Shown one piece after another: positions 1 through 11,579 of a DNA stretch of 37,350 bases. The DNA is from Hofstenia miamia (Eukaryota; Xenacoelomorpha; Acoela), in contig SCFE01000036.1 in the NCBI GenBank assembly GCA_004352715.1, positions 1,031,413 to 1,068,762 of the forward strand, in the 5' to 3' direction. Numbering within the stretch: the stretch's first letter is position 1; every line of letters starts with the position of its first letter. The notes beneath the pieces are model-generated. The model saw nothing but the letters and a program-made list of their open reading frames with translations, searched no databases and was not told the DNA's origin. Both the position numbers and the translations under genes were made by a program.

Positions 1-74
1 TCAAAACGTTGTTTAAGAAATTGTATAATATTCACTACAACTGTTGTGTAATAGTTTATTTTTTTCAATTTCAG

Positions 75-153
75 CCCCTTTTTCCAATAACTCAGTCGAG
101 CCCCAGCTCACCGCGGCTCCGACTTCAACTCCTGTTAGCAGAAGAGAGAACAG
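75..153 (+). CDS. Possible internal exon of an unknown host gene
   Basis: A pyrimidine-rich tract ends in an AG at 73-74 and is followed by DNA clearly more GC-rich than its surroundings. The frame is open and rich in Ser, Thr, Pro and Ala (it includes QLTAAPTSTPVS), which resembles a disordered linker exon. A GT at 154-155 after ACAG is a plausible donor, giving a 79-nt exon, although the frame stays open to 223. The strand is opposite to the acid-ceramidase-like gene, so it would belong to another gene. There is no recognisable domain; this rests only on splice signals and composition and could be chance. Confidence 0.25.
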
Positions 154-1052
154 GTCTGAGGATCATGCCGTATTAATACTGTGCGTCCACAAAATACCCT
201 TAGTTACACTTTGTAACTTGCCATAATTTGAATTTGATACGTTATTTCTATATTGTTTTTTTAGCATTGCTATTCAATTCACTATATTTCACTACAGGTA
301 AAAAATACAGAAACCGTGTCCAAATTATTTTCACATTTTTCAAAATATAATTTAATAGAAAATTTCATTCAAAATTGCTATATTTCTCATTGCTAGTTTC
401 GCTTTTGGCAACAATTGGAATGAAAATAATAGATAAGAAATCATAGCATAAGAACCAAGCATAACACATAAAAACTTTTTTAAAAGAAAAACATCGTTGT
501 GGGATAACAAAAAAAATTACGAGTGCTTCATACTTGTTAGCACTAAGAAAATCTAAGTTAAATGTTGCCAGAAATGGTAATCACTAAAAGCAAATTTGGA
601 TCTGCATAGATGCCTTATGTATAAGCTGTGATTATTGTTTAATATCTCTAGGTTTGACATTACAATATAAGGTGTGACAGAAAGGTAGCAAAGTTGCGAA
701 ATAGGGTTAATATTATGCCTTCAATATATAAAAAAGTGAATTCGGTAGTGGAAGCTTAATTTATATTTTGGTCATCAAACTGTGTGTACACATGCAATAG
801 CCAATACTGTATTAATTTACTAGGAAGGACAATAATGATTTTCGAATTGGGACTTTATTATGTTTCACCAAGATTTTCATTCATTAATGCTTGCGAAAAC
901 GTTCTTAGTGAACCTAAATAATTGTAAATTATTAGTAATTTTTCTTCTTCTAAAGTATTCAATAGATTAATCGATTTCCAATTATTGTAATAATTGCAAT
1001 ATCAATTAATTATTGCTTACCCCTGGAGATAGATTTGAAGCATTGCTTGATA
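154..1052. other. No recognised gene
   Basis: AT-rich DNA with no convincing coding frame, repeat or RNA gene on either strand. It may be intron or intergenic sequence. Confidence 0.5.
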
Positions 1053-1157
1053 TATATGTATTATGTTATCATATCAGCATACATTTCATGAGGAATGGAA
1101 GCATNTATATGTACTATGTTATCATATCAGCATATATTTCAAGAGGAAGGGAAGCAT
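1053..1157. repeat. 52-bp direct repeat meeting at a single n
   Basis: Copies at 1053-1104 and 1106-1157 are the same length and differ at about four positions. They abut exactly at the lone n at 1105. This is either a true tandem repeat or an unmerged contig or haplotype overlap. Confidence 0.7.
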
Positions 1158-1215
1158 CTGTGCTCTGTTGAGGGGGGAACGTTCCCCCAGTCCCCCCCTG
1201 GGTGCGCCTCTGACT
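1158..1215. repeat. GC-rich palindromic patch, probably the end of a decayed DNA element
   Basis: A perfect 16-bp palindrome, GGGGGAACGTTCCCCC, lies at 1173-1188 and is followed by a C-rich stretch and CTGGGTGCGCCTCTG. The composition is far from the local average. Similar G/C-rich patches occur at 12360-12400, 18059-18105 and 20493-20570. Such patches are common at ends of non-autonomous DNA transposons, but no family can be named. Confidence 0.3.
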
Positions 1216-1339
1216 AGTAGTTAGGCAATTACCACCTTGTGCAATAATTCAATTCTTCCATGCTTTCATCATGAGTCACCTTAATTACGCAAACATTTTA
1301 TTTACTGACCTAAGCGAAGTGCTTTATAAAAAACTTGAT

Positions 1340-1930
1340 ATTCAATTAAAATGGGCATTAAATATCACAACGAAAAACTCATCGAAAGCCAAAACAGTAC
1401 ATTTCTAGGTCAATTCATTTTTTCAAAACAACTGGTTATATTGAATACCCTTCTGACATTCTTCAAGCTGATCAGAAACCTACCAACTTATAATACCATT
1501 AAAATACTGGGATTTACTCATAAACAGAATTCAAGATCAAAGCTTTTTACATGTGTTAAGTATTAGAAAAACGTTTTAAACAAATCCTTCATTAATGTCG
1601 CCATTATAACCTGGAATTCGCTACCTAAAGAAATTAAAAGCATTGAAAAATTGAAATCTTTTAAAAAAAATTTAAAAATCTTCCTTAAACAAAAATATAT
1701 TTCTGGAAAATCATGGCTAGGATACAAATTTTATAAAAATTACTATACTATAACTCGTTATTAAAATAGCACTATAGTAATTTATCCATAGCCTGTAAGA
1801 TTTCTTTTGTAATTAATGTGAATTGTATATATGTGTTTTTTTTGTTGAATTTAATGACGCTATTCAGATAAATTATCAGTTATTTAATTGTTAACATTTA
1901 TCTGAATAAAGATTTTCTTATCTTATTTTA
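1340..1930 (+). mobile_element. 5'-truncated LINE: RT C-terminus and 3' UTR
   Basis: The frame from 1351, continued past a stop at 1564 to about 1763, ends with a pattern typical of CR1/L2/Jockey-type LINE proteins: a WNSLPKEIKSI block followed by a Lys-rich SFKKNLKIFL block. The rest of the RT is missing, as expected for a 5'-truncated insertion. The 3' UTR runs to about 1930 and ends in a TTATCTTATTTTATCTTA microsatellite, a usual tail of this LINE group. The last 60 bp recur in opposite orientation at 13811-13872. The 5' limit is uncertain. Confidence 0.6.
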
Positions 1931-2312
1931 TCTTAAATTTCTTTAAAGAAGTGTATAGAATCCCCATACATGTGTAACATTTGTATACAGCGCTCATATA
2001 TATATATCAAAAAGTAACTGAAGCTTTCGATACAATCTTTCAAAATCTCCGCCAAAATGGTTATCCTGATAATGTTCTCCGTCCATCGCCTCAAACTGCA
2101 CTCAAGTCGAAATCAAACTTCACCTCTTCTAATCTGTCAATCATTCAATCAATCATTTCATTGCAGTATATATAAACTTTATTTTTAATCGCTGTGTATT
2201 CTTGTGATGAAGGCTAATAATATAGCCGAAAGTACTACAAATATAATTCGTCAAAGTGTTCGTTTTTATGCACATGAAAAAACTCTCTATCCTCGCTACA
2301 TATATATATATA

Positions 2313-2332
2313 TGTAATGTAATGTAATGTAT
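2313..2332 (-). repeat. Pentanucleotide microsatellite at the LINE 3' end
   Basis: Read on the minus strand this is three or more ATTAC units next to a (TA)n run at 2299-2313. It lies downstream of the ORF2 stop at 2408 and is the likely 3' terminus of the minus-strand LINE. Confidence 0.5.
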
Positions 2333-2407
2333 CCACGCTATACTTCCTGTACACAGCACAAAGTACCATGTGAAAAGGAAAGTTGGAAAATTTCAATAGA
2401 AACATTA

Positions 2408-5080
2408 CTATAGGAACCGGGGGAGAGTTACGTTATTAATATATTTAAGTCGTGCTGCTGGTAGAAAGGCTTTGCTTCGTCGTACGTCTCTTTTCATATC
2501 TAGAATAACTTTAGTTCGAGTACTATGTTTAGAGAATTTCATTCTTTCATGCATGGGATGATCATTATCATTATGAATCTTCCAGGCGTATTGTTTAAAT
2601 GTTTTGTTGAAAGTACAGTTAATGCTTTCAATAAGCTCGTATTTACTGATGTTTGACAGTTTGGAAAACAGTTTAAGCGGTTTTCGTAAGGATTTTCTAT
2701 TATTTTCCGAAATTCCTGGTACCCACACCACAGAAGCATATGTATATATTGGCTTAATGTATGTTTTAAAAATCATCCATTGTTTATGGGTTGGAATAAA
2801 TTCAATAAAGAAAGACGTTGATAAAATAGAACGAAATGCCTTACAAACAATATAATCCACTTGATCCTTCCAGTTCAAATCCTTATTTGTTTTAATACCC
2901 AGATATTTCACTAAGGTTGTTCCATGAAGTTCAAGCCCATCGCATTTAATTGACTTATTTAGTAAAGGTATTATTCTTGAGTTCTTGATATTAGGATGCC
3001 TACACACCAATACCATGGATTTTGCTTCATTAATTTTTAGGTTGTTTGTTTTTGACATTTGTAAGATATCATTAACATTTTTCTCAAAACTGTGCTCGTC
3101 CTTTTCACTAGTCAATGTTAGAATATCTCCAGTTATACATGTATCATCCGAATATTTAATAATTTCTGATGTTGCAGGGTAAGTTAGTTTCTTTGTACAT
3201 ATTTCATCAGTAAGGTGTGTAAACAGCGCACCTGACATTGGTCCCCCTTGCGGCACTCCAACAGATAGAGTAATATTTTCCGAATATTTTAATCTTTCGA
3301 ATTGACCACACTGATTAAAATTCGAAAGATAGTTACTGATAAAATTTGCCATCCATGGTGATTGCAGTTTTATTCTATTTACGATTTTGTTTTGCAATAC
3401 TGTGTTATAAGCACTACTATAATCTAAAAAGGCAATCTTTACTATAGCCGTGGTTTGCTTAGAGTTCAGTGTTGTCGTTATTTTGTCCATTAAATATAAT
3501 AATGCATCTGTTCTTGACTATCTTTTTTGTAGGCGAATTGATTTGAATCTAAAGAATTATTAAATTTACTAGTATAGAAAGCTGCTAATATAGAGTCCAG
3601 ATATCTTGCTGCAATGGGTGTTATTGTTAGTGGTCTGAAGTGTTTATAGTTATTTTTATCTGGATTTCGTATTTTATGTATGAGTATTACTACTGCTGAT
3701 TTCAATCTTTGAGGGTAATAAAACTCATGTAGACATTTTTGGTATAAATATCGATAGGGTTTAGCCAGCTCCGTTGCAAATTTTTTAAAAATCCAGGGTG
3801 GTAATACGCTTTTTCCCGGTGGTGTTTTTAGTCTTATCTTTCTAAAAGTGTTTTCCACCATTATTTCTGTAATTATAGGTACCTCTTCATCATGGTTGCC
3901 AAAATCGCACAATTGATAGTCCAGAGATTTATATTTGTTAAATGAAGTGAAACGCATATTAAGCGTATGTGCTTCAAAAGAGTTTATTTGTATCTTAGGT
4001 ATTGCTGGTTTCGTGCGTCTTCTCATTTCAATATATAATTGATCGACGGTAAGTTTTTCCATTTCTTGTCGTCTTTTAGTTTTGACATATTTGTTAATTT
4101 TTCTTTGCAAAACGTTCAGTTCATGCTTCTTTTCACTTTTTAGTAACGACTCCTTATTAGCCAGCATAGATCTTAAGAAAGTATCCTGTATATATTGCAT
4201 TTCGTTATTGCGGACTTTGTAATTAGTAGTGTTGATTTTTAAAATTTGTAATATTTGCTTTTCAATTATATCAACTTGATTATCAGTGTTGTTGTCTCTT
4301 TTAAGTAGTTCATCCCAATCCATGTCATTTAATATTGTCTCCATTTTGGTTATATTAACATTTTCGATGTTGTATTCGGCTTTAAACGGATATCTTGCTT
4401 TATTGCAGGAAGCGAATTTAGGTTTCAAAGTAATTGCCATATGGTATATGATGTTACAGCTTCCTATTGGTGGTTCTATTTCTACTGTATATACATTTTT
4501 ATCTGTTAAATATGCCAAGTCCAGTTGGCTTTCGTTGGGAAAAAACGTAGGCTTATCTACTATGTTGGTCAGCTGAAAATCTTCAATTACTTGTAAAGTT
4601 TTTGATTTGCGTCACCAAGTAATATTATCTAGGCATTTTGGTAAATCTTAGATATTGATCTCATTGTGGATCTTAATATCTTATTGCTTTCATGTTTTCT
4701 TCTTCTTGGTGGTAGATACAAATTAATAGCCACTATACACCCATACCTCTTAGGTAAGAACATGGGTCTGCAGACTACTACGATCATTTCACTATCAGCT
4801 GTTGACACTTCTTTTATCGTTTGAGGAACATGAATGCACCAGTCCTTACTGACATACATAAGTAGACCACCCCCACCTGTTTCTAAGAAATTATCTAAGT
4901 TGCGATCAAGTCTTATAAGGTAGTATTTTTCTATATTTAGTGTCACATTTGGTGTATTCTTATTTAACTTCGTTTCCTAAATACATGCTAAAACATAGGA
5001 ATTTTCTTTGAGTACACTTTGAAATTCGAGAAATTTCGATTCTATGCCATTGACATTATTAATAAAAACACTTGGGTAGG
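2408..5080 (-). pseudogene. LINE ORF2: endonuclease and reverse transcriptase, frameshifted
   Basis: The endonuclease part (about 5080-4629) shows an ETKL motif near its start, in a different frame, and a GGGGLLMYV block. The RT N-terminal part is open from 4518 to 3490 and contains TPPGKSVLPPWIFKK and FRPLTITPIAARYLDS. The RT core is open from 3490 to 2408, with motif A AFLDYSSAYNTV, motif B SVGVPQGGPMSG and motif C KYSDDT. Motif C has Ser where most LINEs have Ala (YADD). The two RT frames meet at about 3490-3530, where one frameshift splits the region between FAYKK and motif A. The product would nick target DNA and copy the element RNA at the nick. The copy is inactive as it stands. Confidence 0.8.
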
Positions 5081-5108
5081 ATGATTTAGATAAGTCATAG
5101 GTGTTTAG

Positions 5109-5915
5109 TCAATTGACAATTTTAATGTTTCCATCAAATAATTGCAGGTTCTTTATTCGTATTTGTTTAGGGCCTTTACCTTCTTTGTCTATCAATTCTC
5201 TCCTTCTTTTTAGCAGATTGTTCTCAATTTCCTCTTCTTGTATTGTTAATCCATGGGATATGAAAAGATTTTTAACAAAAGAGTAGTTCTTAAGTGCACT
5301 ACAATTGGCTAAGATCTTCCGTACATCGAAAGGGTCCTTTAATTTTATATTTATCATTCTTGGTTGTTATCTTGATTCGTGATACTTACACCTTCGATAA
5401 ATATCAGCAATTTGGACAATACGATTACCACCGAGGAACTTTAGAACTTTTTCAACTCTCAAGAAATCATCTAGTTTATCAAATTTATTATCTTTGGTAC
5501 TTTCCGGTAGATTGCTTAGTCTTAGATCACATATCACTTGAGGTTTGATTTCCTTGATGTCATGATGCATTTGATTAACTAGGGTTTTCTTAGATGACTT
5601 TTGTACAGCTTCGGAGTATGATTTAGTGTTTTCAGTAATTTATTTAACGTTATCTTCCAGCGATTTTAAGTATTCATTAAACTGGTTCTCTCCATAGATT
5701 GGCATGCATGTATCGCATAACCATAGTGCAATACCTACATTTAGTTTTACATTTCCTTTGATAAGACCTATGTTTGCATTGTCATAACCAACACATTCTG
5801 CATGATAATGTGCTTGACATTGGAAACATTTGATTTCAACTTTATTCATTTGATCATAGCATTTTTTACATTTCCAAGTTGTTTCAAGATTATCTTTAGT
5901 GCAAGGACTACACAT
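5109..5915 (-). pseudogene. LINE ORF1 with PHD-like zinc finger, frameshifted
   Basis: Three successive frames make up this ORF. The first (5915-5640) has a Cys/His pattern of the PHD type: CSPC, CKKC, CFQC, then HYHAEC and CDTC. The second (5570-5367) contains VEKVLKFLGGNR. The third (5357-5109) has an ISHGLTIQEEE block followed by LLKRRRELIDK and ends at 5109. This C-terminal pattern is known from ORF1 proteins of CR1-like LINEs, which bind element RNA. The PHD finger may bind histone tails or nucleic acid; that is inferred from the fold only. Frame changes near 5600 and 5360 inactivate it. Confidence 0.65.
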
Positions 5916-6779
5916 TGTACCACGACTACTTACAGTTAGGGTGCTTTGTTTCTTTCCGCATTTAATACATTACGGCATACTAGGGTTAGTGTCACGCCTA
6001 AAACGAGATCAGCAACGTTTATGATGTTAAATGTAATGCAGAAGAATATATAAAGCTTACGTTTTCGCAGTCTTTGTATATGGGAAGAATGATTAGATAG
6101 AAACTTGCTATTCTTGTTCAGTTCTGGTAGACTTCGTGTAAACTTTGAAAATTGTATGCTGTAAGAGCTAGTGTTTAAACGATACCAGTGAGGAGCGATG
6201 TAGTAACCGACCGTCACCGACAACAATTAATAATATGTATATATATATATATACATATATAGGAAACATACTATTGATTTTTCATAGGCACACTGATGCC
6301 GCGGTATTTTGAGTGATACCTAACCGACTCCCAAAATTTTCATACCGCTGGCTCCTAGAGGATAACAAACAAGCAAGTAGGCACACATAGGTTCAATACG
6401 ATTTTCAAGCTAAATTCTTATATTTTGAAATTGCTATAACATTTAATTTTTATGAGATAGTTCATGAATATCAATATTGTTATTAAATATTATTTAAAAG
6501 AAAATTTGATTTAGGCATTGGAATTTATAAAAAACAAAGATATCCTTGAAATGAAAACTTTTAAGGAAGAAGTATTGTTGCAGATCTGGTAATTTCTCAC
6601 AAAGCTCTAATATTATAATGAGTTAATATGTTCCAGAGTTACTATGTTATAATTTTATTTGAGGCGTATTGCGGATTCTTAAGAATATTAGCATACCTTA
6701 TTTTTCTTAGAGTTTGGACTATAGCTAAAGAAAAAATTATTGAACAGGTGCTTAGTCAGATTTCGGATTATGTTTAGTT
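5916..6779. other. Possible LINE 5' UTR, (TA)n tract, then unassigned DNA
   Basis: The minus-strand frame at 6226-5936 has no recognisable domain and may be 5' UTR of the LINE below it. A (TA)n run lies at about 6235-6260. No gene or known repeat is visible from 6260 to 6780. Confidence 0.4.
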
Positions 6780-8015
6780 GGGCAGCATTAAGAATTTGCA
6801 CCATGACAACCTTACTTTGGAGCACAGGAATAAGTACAATTAGGAATAGTTAATTAAAAAAACCATTGAAAAACATACTTTAACGTCATTGATTAATAAT
6901 GGGGCTATTTTAGAACATTGTAAAATTAAAATATCAGTAAAATTAATAGATACCAGTATGTGAAATTCAACGTAGAAATATCAAATTCATTATAACTAAA
7001 TCATGGAGTACCGCAAGGATTAGTGCTGGGTCCATTACTATTTAAGTTATATGTAAATGATATGAATCAGCACATTAATAGTAATCATGACAAATTTACA
7101 GATAATGCTCTCATTTATTATACTGATATTCTAACCTTACAAGATAATGCAAAAAAATACAATAATTCTTTAATAATAATTTGTTAAAACTAAATATTGA
7201 ATATTGATAATTAAGAATAAAAGAAATGGATCAACATTAAAACGTATTAAGATAGATAACAACATCATTTAGAAATCACCAAAAATGAAATATTTAGAAT
7301 TCGAAATTGATAATAAATTGAATTTTGAAAAAGAAGTAAACAATTTCATAAAGCAAATGGAGTGTGGCATAAGATCGCTTAAAAATTGCCAAATTTATAC
7401 CAATAGAGTGTAGGGTAATGCTCTCCTTGTACTCATTTAAAGAAAATGCAAATTCGAAATTGGAAAAAGTATTTAAATGGGGAATAAGCATAATTAGTAA
7501 CAAAAAAAAAAGAAATAATGTATAAATACAATCTAAGATCATTAGATGCTCTTCAAAAAATTTGATGTTTTATATCAATATTTTGGAAAAGAAATTTAAG
7601 TATTTCTAATCATTTAAATCAAAGAACAATTACATTTGGTACAACTAAGTATAATAGAAAAGTAATGAAGAACAGATTCCGAAATTATTTAATATCGCTA
7701 TCGAACAAATTAGACTATAGTACAAGAAATGAAAAAAATTATACATTATTTAAGAAGTTGTAAAGCATGAATATAAAAAATATGAATTATCTAACTAATT
7801 ATAGAATAAGATGTACATGTACACCTCAAGAAAAATAAGTGAAAATATTTATTAAATTATTAGTAGTTTATAAATGTAACCAAGATACAAAGATTTACCA
7901 TAATAACTAAGCTTATTTGACGAAAGATGTATTATTTATATTCTTAATAAGTTTGTAAACCTAATGCATGTATATGTACATGAGAATTTAAATACATGTT
8001 GTTATTGTTGTTATT
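6780..8015 (+). mobile_element. Decayed LINE with RT relic and GTT-rich tail
   Basis: RT motifs remain in scattered frames. At about 7003-7075 there is a motif-B block, HGVPQGLVLGPLLFKLYVND, and soon after it a degraded motif C (DNALIYYTD). At about 7284 there is KMKYLEFEIDNKLNF, the LGxxID-type block that follows the RT core. Stops and frameshifts are frequent, so this is much older than the LINE at 2313-6000. The tail at 7996-8015, GTTGTTATTGTTGTTATT, is a typical LINE 3' microsatellite. Both ends are approximate. Confidence 0.6.
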
Positions 8016-8279
8016 AAAAAAATTATTAGGGTATTGGACAAAAGTAATTAGTCTTGATAAGCTTAAAACAATTTCAAAGTATTGTAATTTTGGGTTATAT
8101 AGAATTTATTCTGAAAAACGAAATTGCTCATTTGTAGGCACATTTATATATGATTAAATTTAAGGGCAAATGATCTTATTCTAACAACCAATATTTACAT
8201 TATTCCAAAAATATGATTCAAGCATGGACTGAGCTCATTGCAACTTAATTTTGGTTGATACATTGCTGTTTTTTTAAAA

Positions 8280-8561
8280 TAGTTTAGTTAACAGTGGTGA
8301 AACGATTCTCGCACCAGCTTACACAATCACATACACCAGCGTAATAAAATTCTACAATTGCATCAATATAAGTTTTGGCAGAGTGTGTTTACGACGATTA
8401 CATGTAAGCAATGGAACAAATTATATGTCAACGGCCGTAATGCATCTAATATAACACCCTTCAAGAAACTACTAAAACACAACTTACTAGCAAAACAGCA
8501 TATACTTGGCTACAATAAAAATTTAAATTTCTGGCGTAATTGCGAAAATCTGCGTTATTAA
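8280..8561 (+). pseudogene. LINE RT C-terminal tail (copy 1 of the duplication)
   Basis: The open frame 8358-8561 has a KQWNKLYVNGRN block followed by FKKLLKHNLLAK. This resembles the WNxLP-to-SFKxxLK tail at the end of CR1/L2-type LINE ORF2 proteins. The usual Leu-Pro is replaced by Leu-Tyr. Nothing upstream of it is RT-like, so it would be a 5'-truncated copy with its 3' UTR. The assignment rests on this short pattern only. Confidence 0.4.
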
Positions 8562-9240
8562 CTGTTTTTTATTAACTTGTCCCTGTGTGTTTTTTCTTAA
8601 TTGTAATTGTATTAGCTTTGCTTATTTTAGTATGTGTTGTTCAACTTTGTAAATATGTGTATGTATATATGTTGTAAATATTGTACATATGTATTTTTTG
8701 CAGATTTGTCAGCATGCACAGCAATTGTATTAGCATTACATATAAGCAGAAATAAAGCTATTGAATATGAAATAGTTAACACTCATGTACAAAGTGATGT
8801 ACTATTGCAGATCTAGAATGTTAATTGTCAGCTTAAAGACATTTTCATAATGTAATAATTGATGCACCAAAGCACGGTTGAACCATGTTCAAAGTTTTAT
8901 TGTAGTCGTAATCATCCACCAAATTCCTCAGTTTCCCTAGTGAGTGAAATCATTGAAAAGGAAATGCCATCATAACTTTAACGCTATCCCTAAAATTTCA
9001 CCAAATCAAGGTGTATTATCTTATTCATTTTCATTCATTCTATAGGCTATCATGAACATTGTAATCCTACGCTACAATGAAAGTGTATTCACCATGCAAA
9101 CATCTAATTTGAGTGAANATTTAAGGGCAAATGATCTTATTCTAACAACCAATATTTACATTATTCCAAAAATATGATTCAAGCATGGACTGAGCTCATT
9201 GCAACTTAATTTTGGTTGATACATTGCTGTTTTTTTAAAA

Positions 9241-9522
9241 TAGTTTAGTTAACAGTGGTGAAACGATTCTCGCACCAGCTTACACAATCACATACACCAG
9301 CGTAATAAAATTCTACAATTGCATCAATATAAGTTTTGGCAGAGTGTGTTTACGACGATTACATGTAAGCAATGGAACAAATTATATGTCAACGGCCGTA
9401 ATGCATCTAATATAACACCCTTCAAGAAACTACTAAAACACAACTTACTAGCAAAACAGCATATACTTGGCTACAATAAAAATTTAAATTTCTGGCGTAA
9501 TTGCGAAAATCTGCGTTATTAA
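9241..9522 (+). pseudogene. LINE RT C-terminal tail (copy 2 of the duplication)
   Basis: The frame 9319-9522 is identical in protein sequence to that at 8358-8561, because the whole region is duplicated. It has no independent evidence of function. Confidence 0.4.
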
Positions 9523-10066
9523 CTGTTTTTTATTAACTTGTCCCTGTGTGTTTTTTCTTAATTGTAATTGTATTAGCTTTGCTTATTTTAGTATGTGTTG
9601 TTCAACTTTGTAAATATGTGTATGTATATATGTTGTAAATATTGTACATATGTATTTTTTGCAGATTTGTCAGCATGCACAGCAATTGTATTAGCATTAC
9701 ATATAAGCAGAAATAAAGCTATTGAATATGAAATAGTTAACACTCATGTACTATTGCAGATCTAGAATGTTAATTGTCAGCTTAAAGACATTTTCATAAT
9801 GTAATAATTGATGCACCAAAGCACGGTTGAACCATGTTCAAAGTTTTATTGTAGTCGTAATCATCCACCAAATTCCTCAGTTTCCCTAGTGAGTGAAATC
9901 ATTGAAAAGGAAATGCCATCATAACTTTAACGCTATCCCTAAAATTTCACCAAATCAAGGTGTATTATCTTATTCATTTTCATTCATTCTATAGGCTATC
10001 ATGAACATTGTAATCCTACGCTACAATGAAAGTGTATTCACCATGCAAACATCTAATTTGAGTGAA

Positions 10067-10583
10067 TGTTTGCTTAAGAATAATTGTTCCATCCATGAAT
10101 ATTCCACTTTATAATGCTAATACTTGCATATTTCTTTTTGATTTTGATTATTTAGAACTTCTCAAAATTTCTATTTGAGAAATCAAGCTATGATGTTTGA
10201 TATTTGTCAAATTGTTAATATGAGTGTTCCAGAAATTTCTGAAGAATTGCAATTATTTCTTAAGAAAATTTTAATCCATTAGTATCACTACGATGTAATT
10301 GTATGACAGAAATATTATTTTCACTTCTGCTTGAAAAGATGGTGACGTTACAACTCTTACAGGTGATATTTGAAGTGATCAGAAATATGATTACCAATGC
10401 ATAACTTTTGAAATTAATGCAATAGTTTTCTAACATCAGACACTATAAAAAGTATCAAAAATCGTAGTCTTAAATTATATATTATATATTATGATTTTCG
10501 AAAATAATAATTCAATTAAATAATTTAATTAATTAGGACTAATTAGGAGCATTTAGGAAACACATTTGAATAGAATAAGTGTT
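10067..10583 (-). other. 3' flank of the NAAA/ASAH1-like gene
   Basis: This lies downstream of the TAG stop at 10584-10586 and should contain the 3' UTR. A minus-strand ATTAAA at 10529-10524, about 55 nt past the stop, is a possible polyadenylation signal. No AATAAA or other gene was seen. Confidence 0.35.
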
Positions 10584-10875
10584 CTATTGAAAAATTATTG
10601 GATTGTAGGTCTTGTAGAAAGATGGCATATTCGCATTGAGAACCACACTATATACAGTGAGGTTGTTATCTGTCGGGTACGTATTCATGATTTTTAGAAG
10701 TGACTGGTAATTCAGATTCTCCTGCCCTAGTGCATTGAGATGCTTCATTGCTTCTTGACGTCTGTAGCTGCTCCAGCTCTTATTTGGAGGTAGCCAATGG
10801 TCATTGTTGGTTTGGACAATGTACCAATGCTTGGAATGGGATAAGAGCCACACATTCTCCACTTCGTTGTTGGTC
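10584..10875 (-). CDS. NAAA: Acid ceramidase / NAAA-like amidase, last coding exon
   Basis: This exon encodes the C-terminal ~96 residues of an Ntn hydrolase of the acid ceramidase / N-acylethanolamine acid amidase family, lysosomal enzymes that hydrolyse the amide bond of ceramides or fatty-acid ethanolamides. Family landmarks are WYIVQTNNDHW, SYRRQEAMKHLNALGQENL and DNNLTVYSVVLNA. The Asn of QTNND and the Arg of YRRQ match the conserved active-site Asn and Arg. The start is set by an acceptor, TTTTCTGTATAG, ending at 10876; upstream codons in the same frame are intronic. The exon joins in phase to the one ending at 19591. The LNALGQENL and NNLTVY blocks are closer to NAAA than to ASAH1, but the two cannot be separated firmly. 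No inactivating change is visible. Confidence 0.85.
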
Positions 10876-10890
10876 CTATACAGAAAATAT

Positions 10891-11575
10891 TGAAATTTAT
10901 TCATTGAAGGATTAAGCATTCATATAAAGCCATGGGATGAAGTTTCTTAACACCATGCATAACAACACTTTTTTGTCATTGCTCATGACATAATAGTGAA
11001 TTTTTTTCATTGCAGATGCAATTTTTCTTAAACTTTTATCAAAATTTCGCTTTCCCCTTGTTCTTGTTAGGGAAACATGCTATTTGTTGATACATATTTA
11101 CTGTAATGTCGTCTAAACAAAAAATTAAGCAAAATGAGTTTGCAATGAAAACATTGTATTACAAATCCGATCTATGCATGAATTATCACATTAACATTTT
11201 CTAAGCAACGTATTGAGAAGTTTTGGGCATTGCTGTATATAACCTAAGGGTCTAGACCACTGACAAATAACAATTTTTAAAAAAAATTTGAAAAGTTTAT
11301 TTTTAACTTAAAATTTTCCTTATTGTGATATTATTCAATTCCCATATTAAGATTCTTAATAATCTTACTATATTAGCAGAAATTAGGTACTAAAAAGTAT
11401 TAAGCTCTTTCATCGTGAATTGTCCCATTGACTTTATCACGTGATATTTCAAAATTCAATTTTGCTAATCAATATATAATATAAATATATATATATATAT
11501 ATTTATAACTTCTTAAATGGACGGGCGGTTACGTTCTCTAAATGGTCAACAGATAAAGAACATTACGCAATTTAA
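10891..11575. other. Intron sequence without recognised features
   Basis: AT-rich, no coding frame or known element. An (AT)n tract lies at about 11470-11505. Confidence 0.5.
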
Positions 11576-11579
11576 ACTG

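Larger units (their letters stand above)
2313..6000 (-). mobile_element. Nearly complete non-LTR retrotransposon (LINE) with PHD-type ORF1
   Basis: From 5' to 3' on the minus strand the order is a PHD-like zinc finger, an ORF1 C-terminal region, an AP-type endonuclease and a reverse transcriptase, then a short 3' UTR ending in ATTAC repeats. This is the layout of the CR1/L2/Jockey group. ORF1 and ORF2 are nearly adjacent around 5080-5110. At least four frame breaks show it is inactive, although the motifs remain readable, so it decayed fairly recently. The 5' end is not defined and could reach about 6230. No target-site duplication was identified. Confidence 0.75.
8158..10066. repeat. Tandem duplication of 960 bp joined by a single n
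   Basis: Copy 1 (8158-9117) and copy 2 (9119-10066) appear identical by eye except for a 12-bp deletion in copy 2 at a short direct repeat (ATGTAC context near 8785 and 9746). The offset is 961 bp. The copies meet at the n at 9118. A single false join of overlapping contigs or a recent true duplication would both explain it. Confidence 0.85.

Noticed and set aside
7294-7542. Minus-strand frame rich in Phe and Leu
   Set aside because: It is antisense to the plus-strand LINE relic and has the composition expected from A-rich sense DNA.
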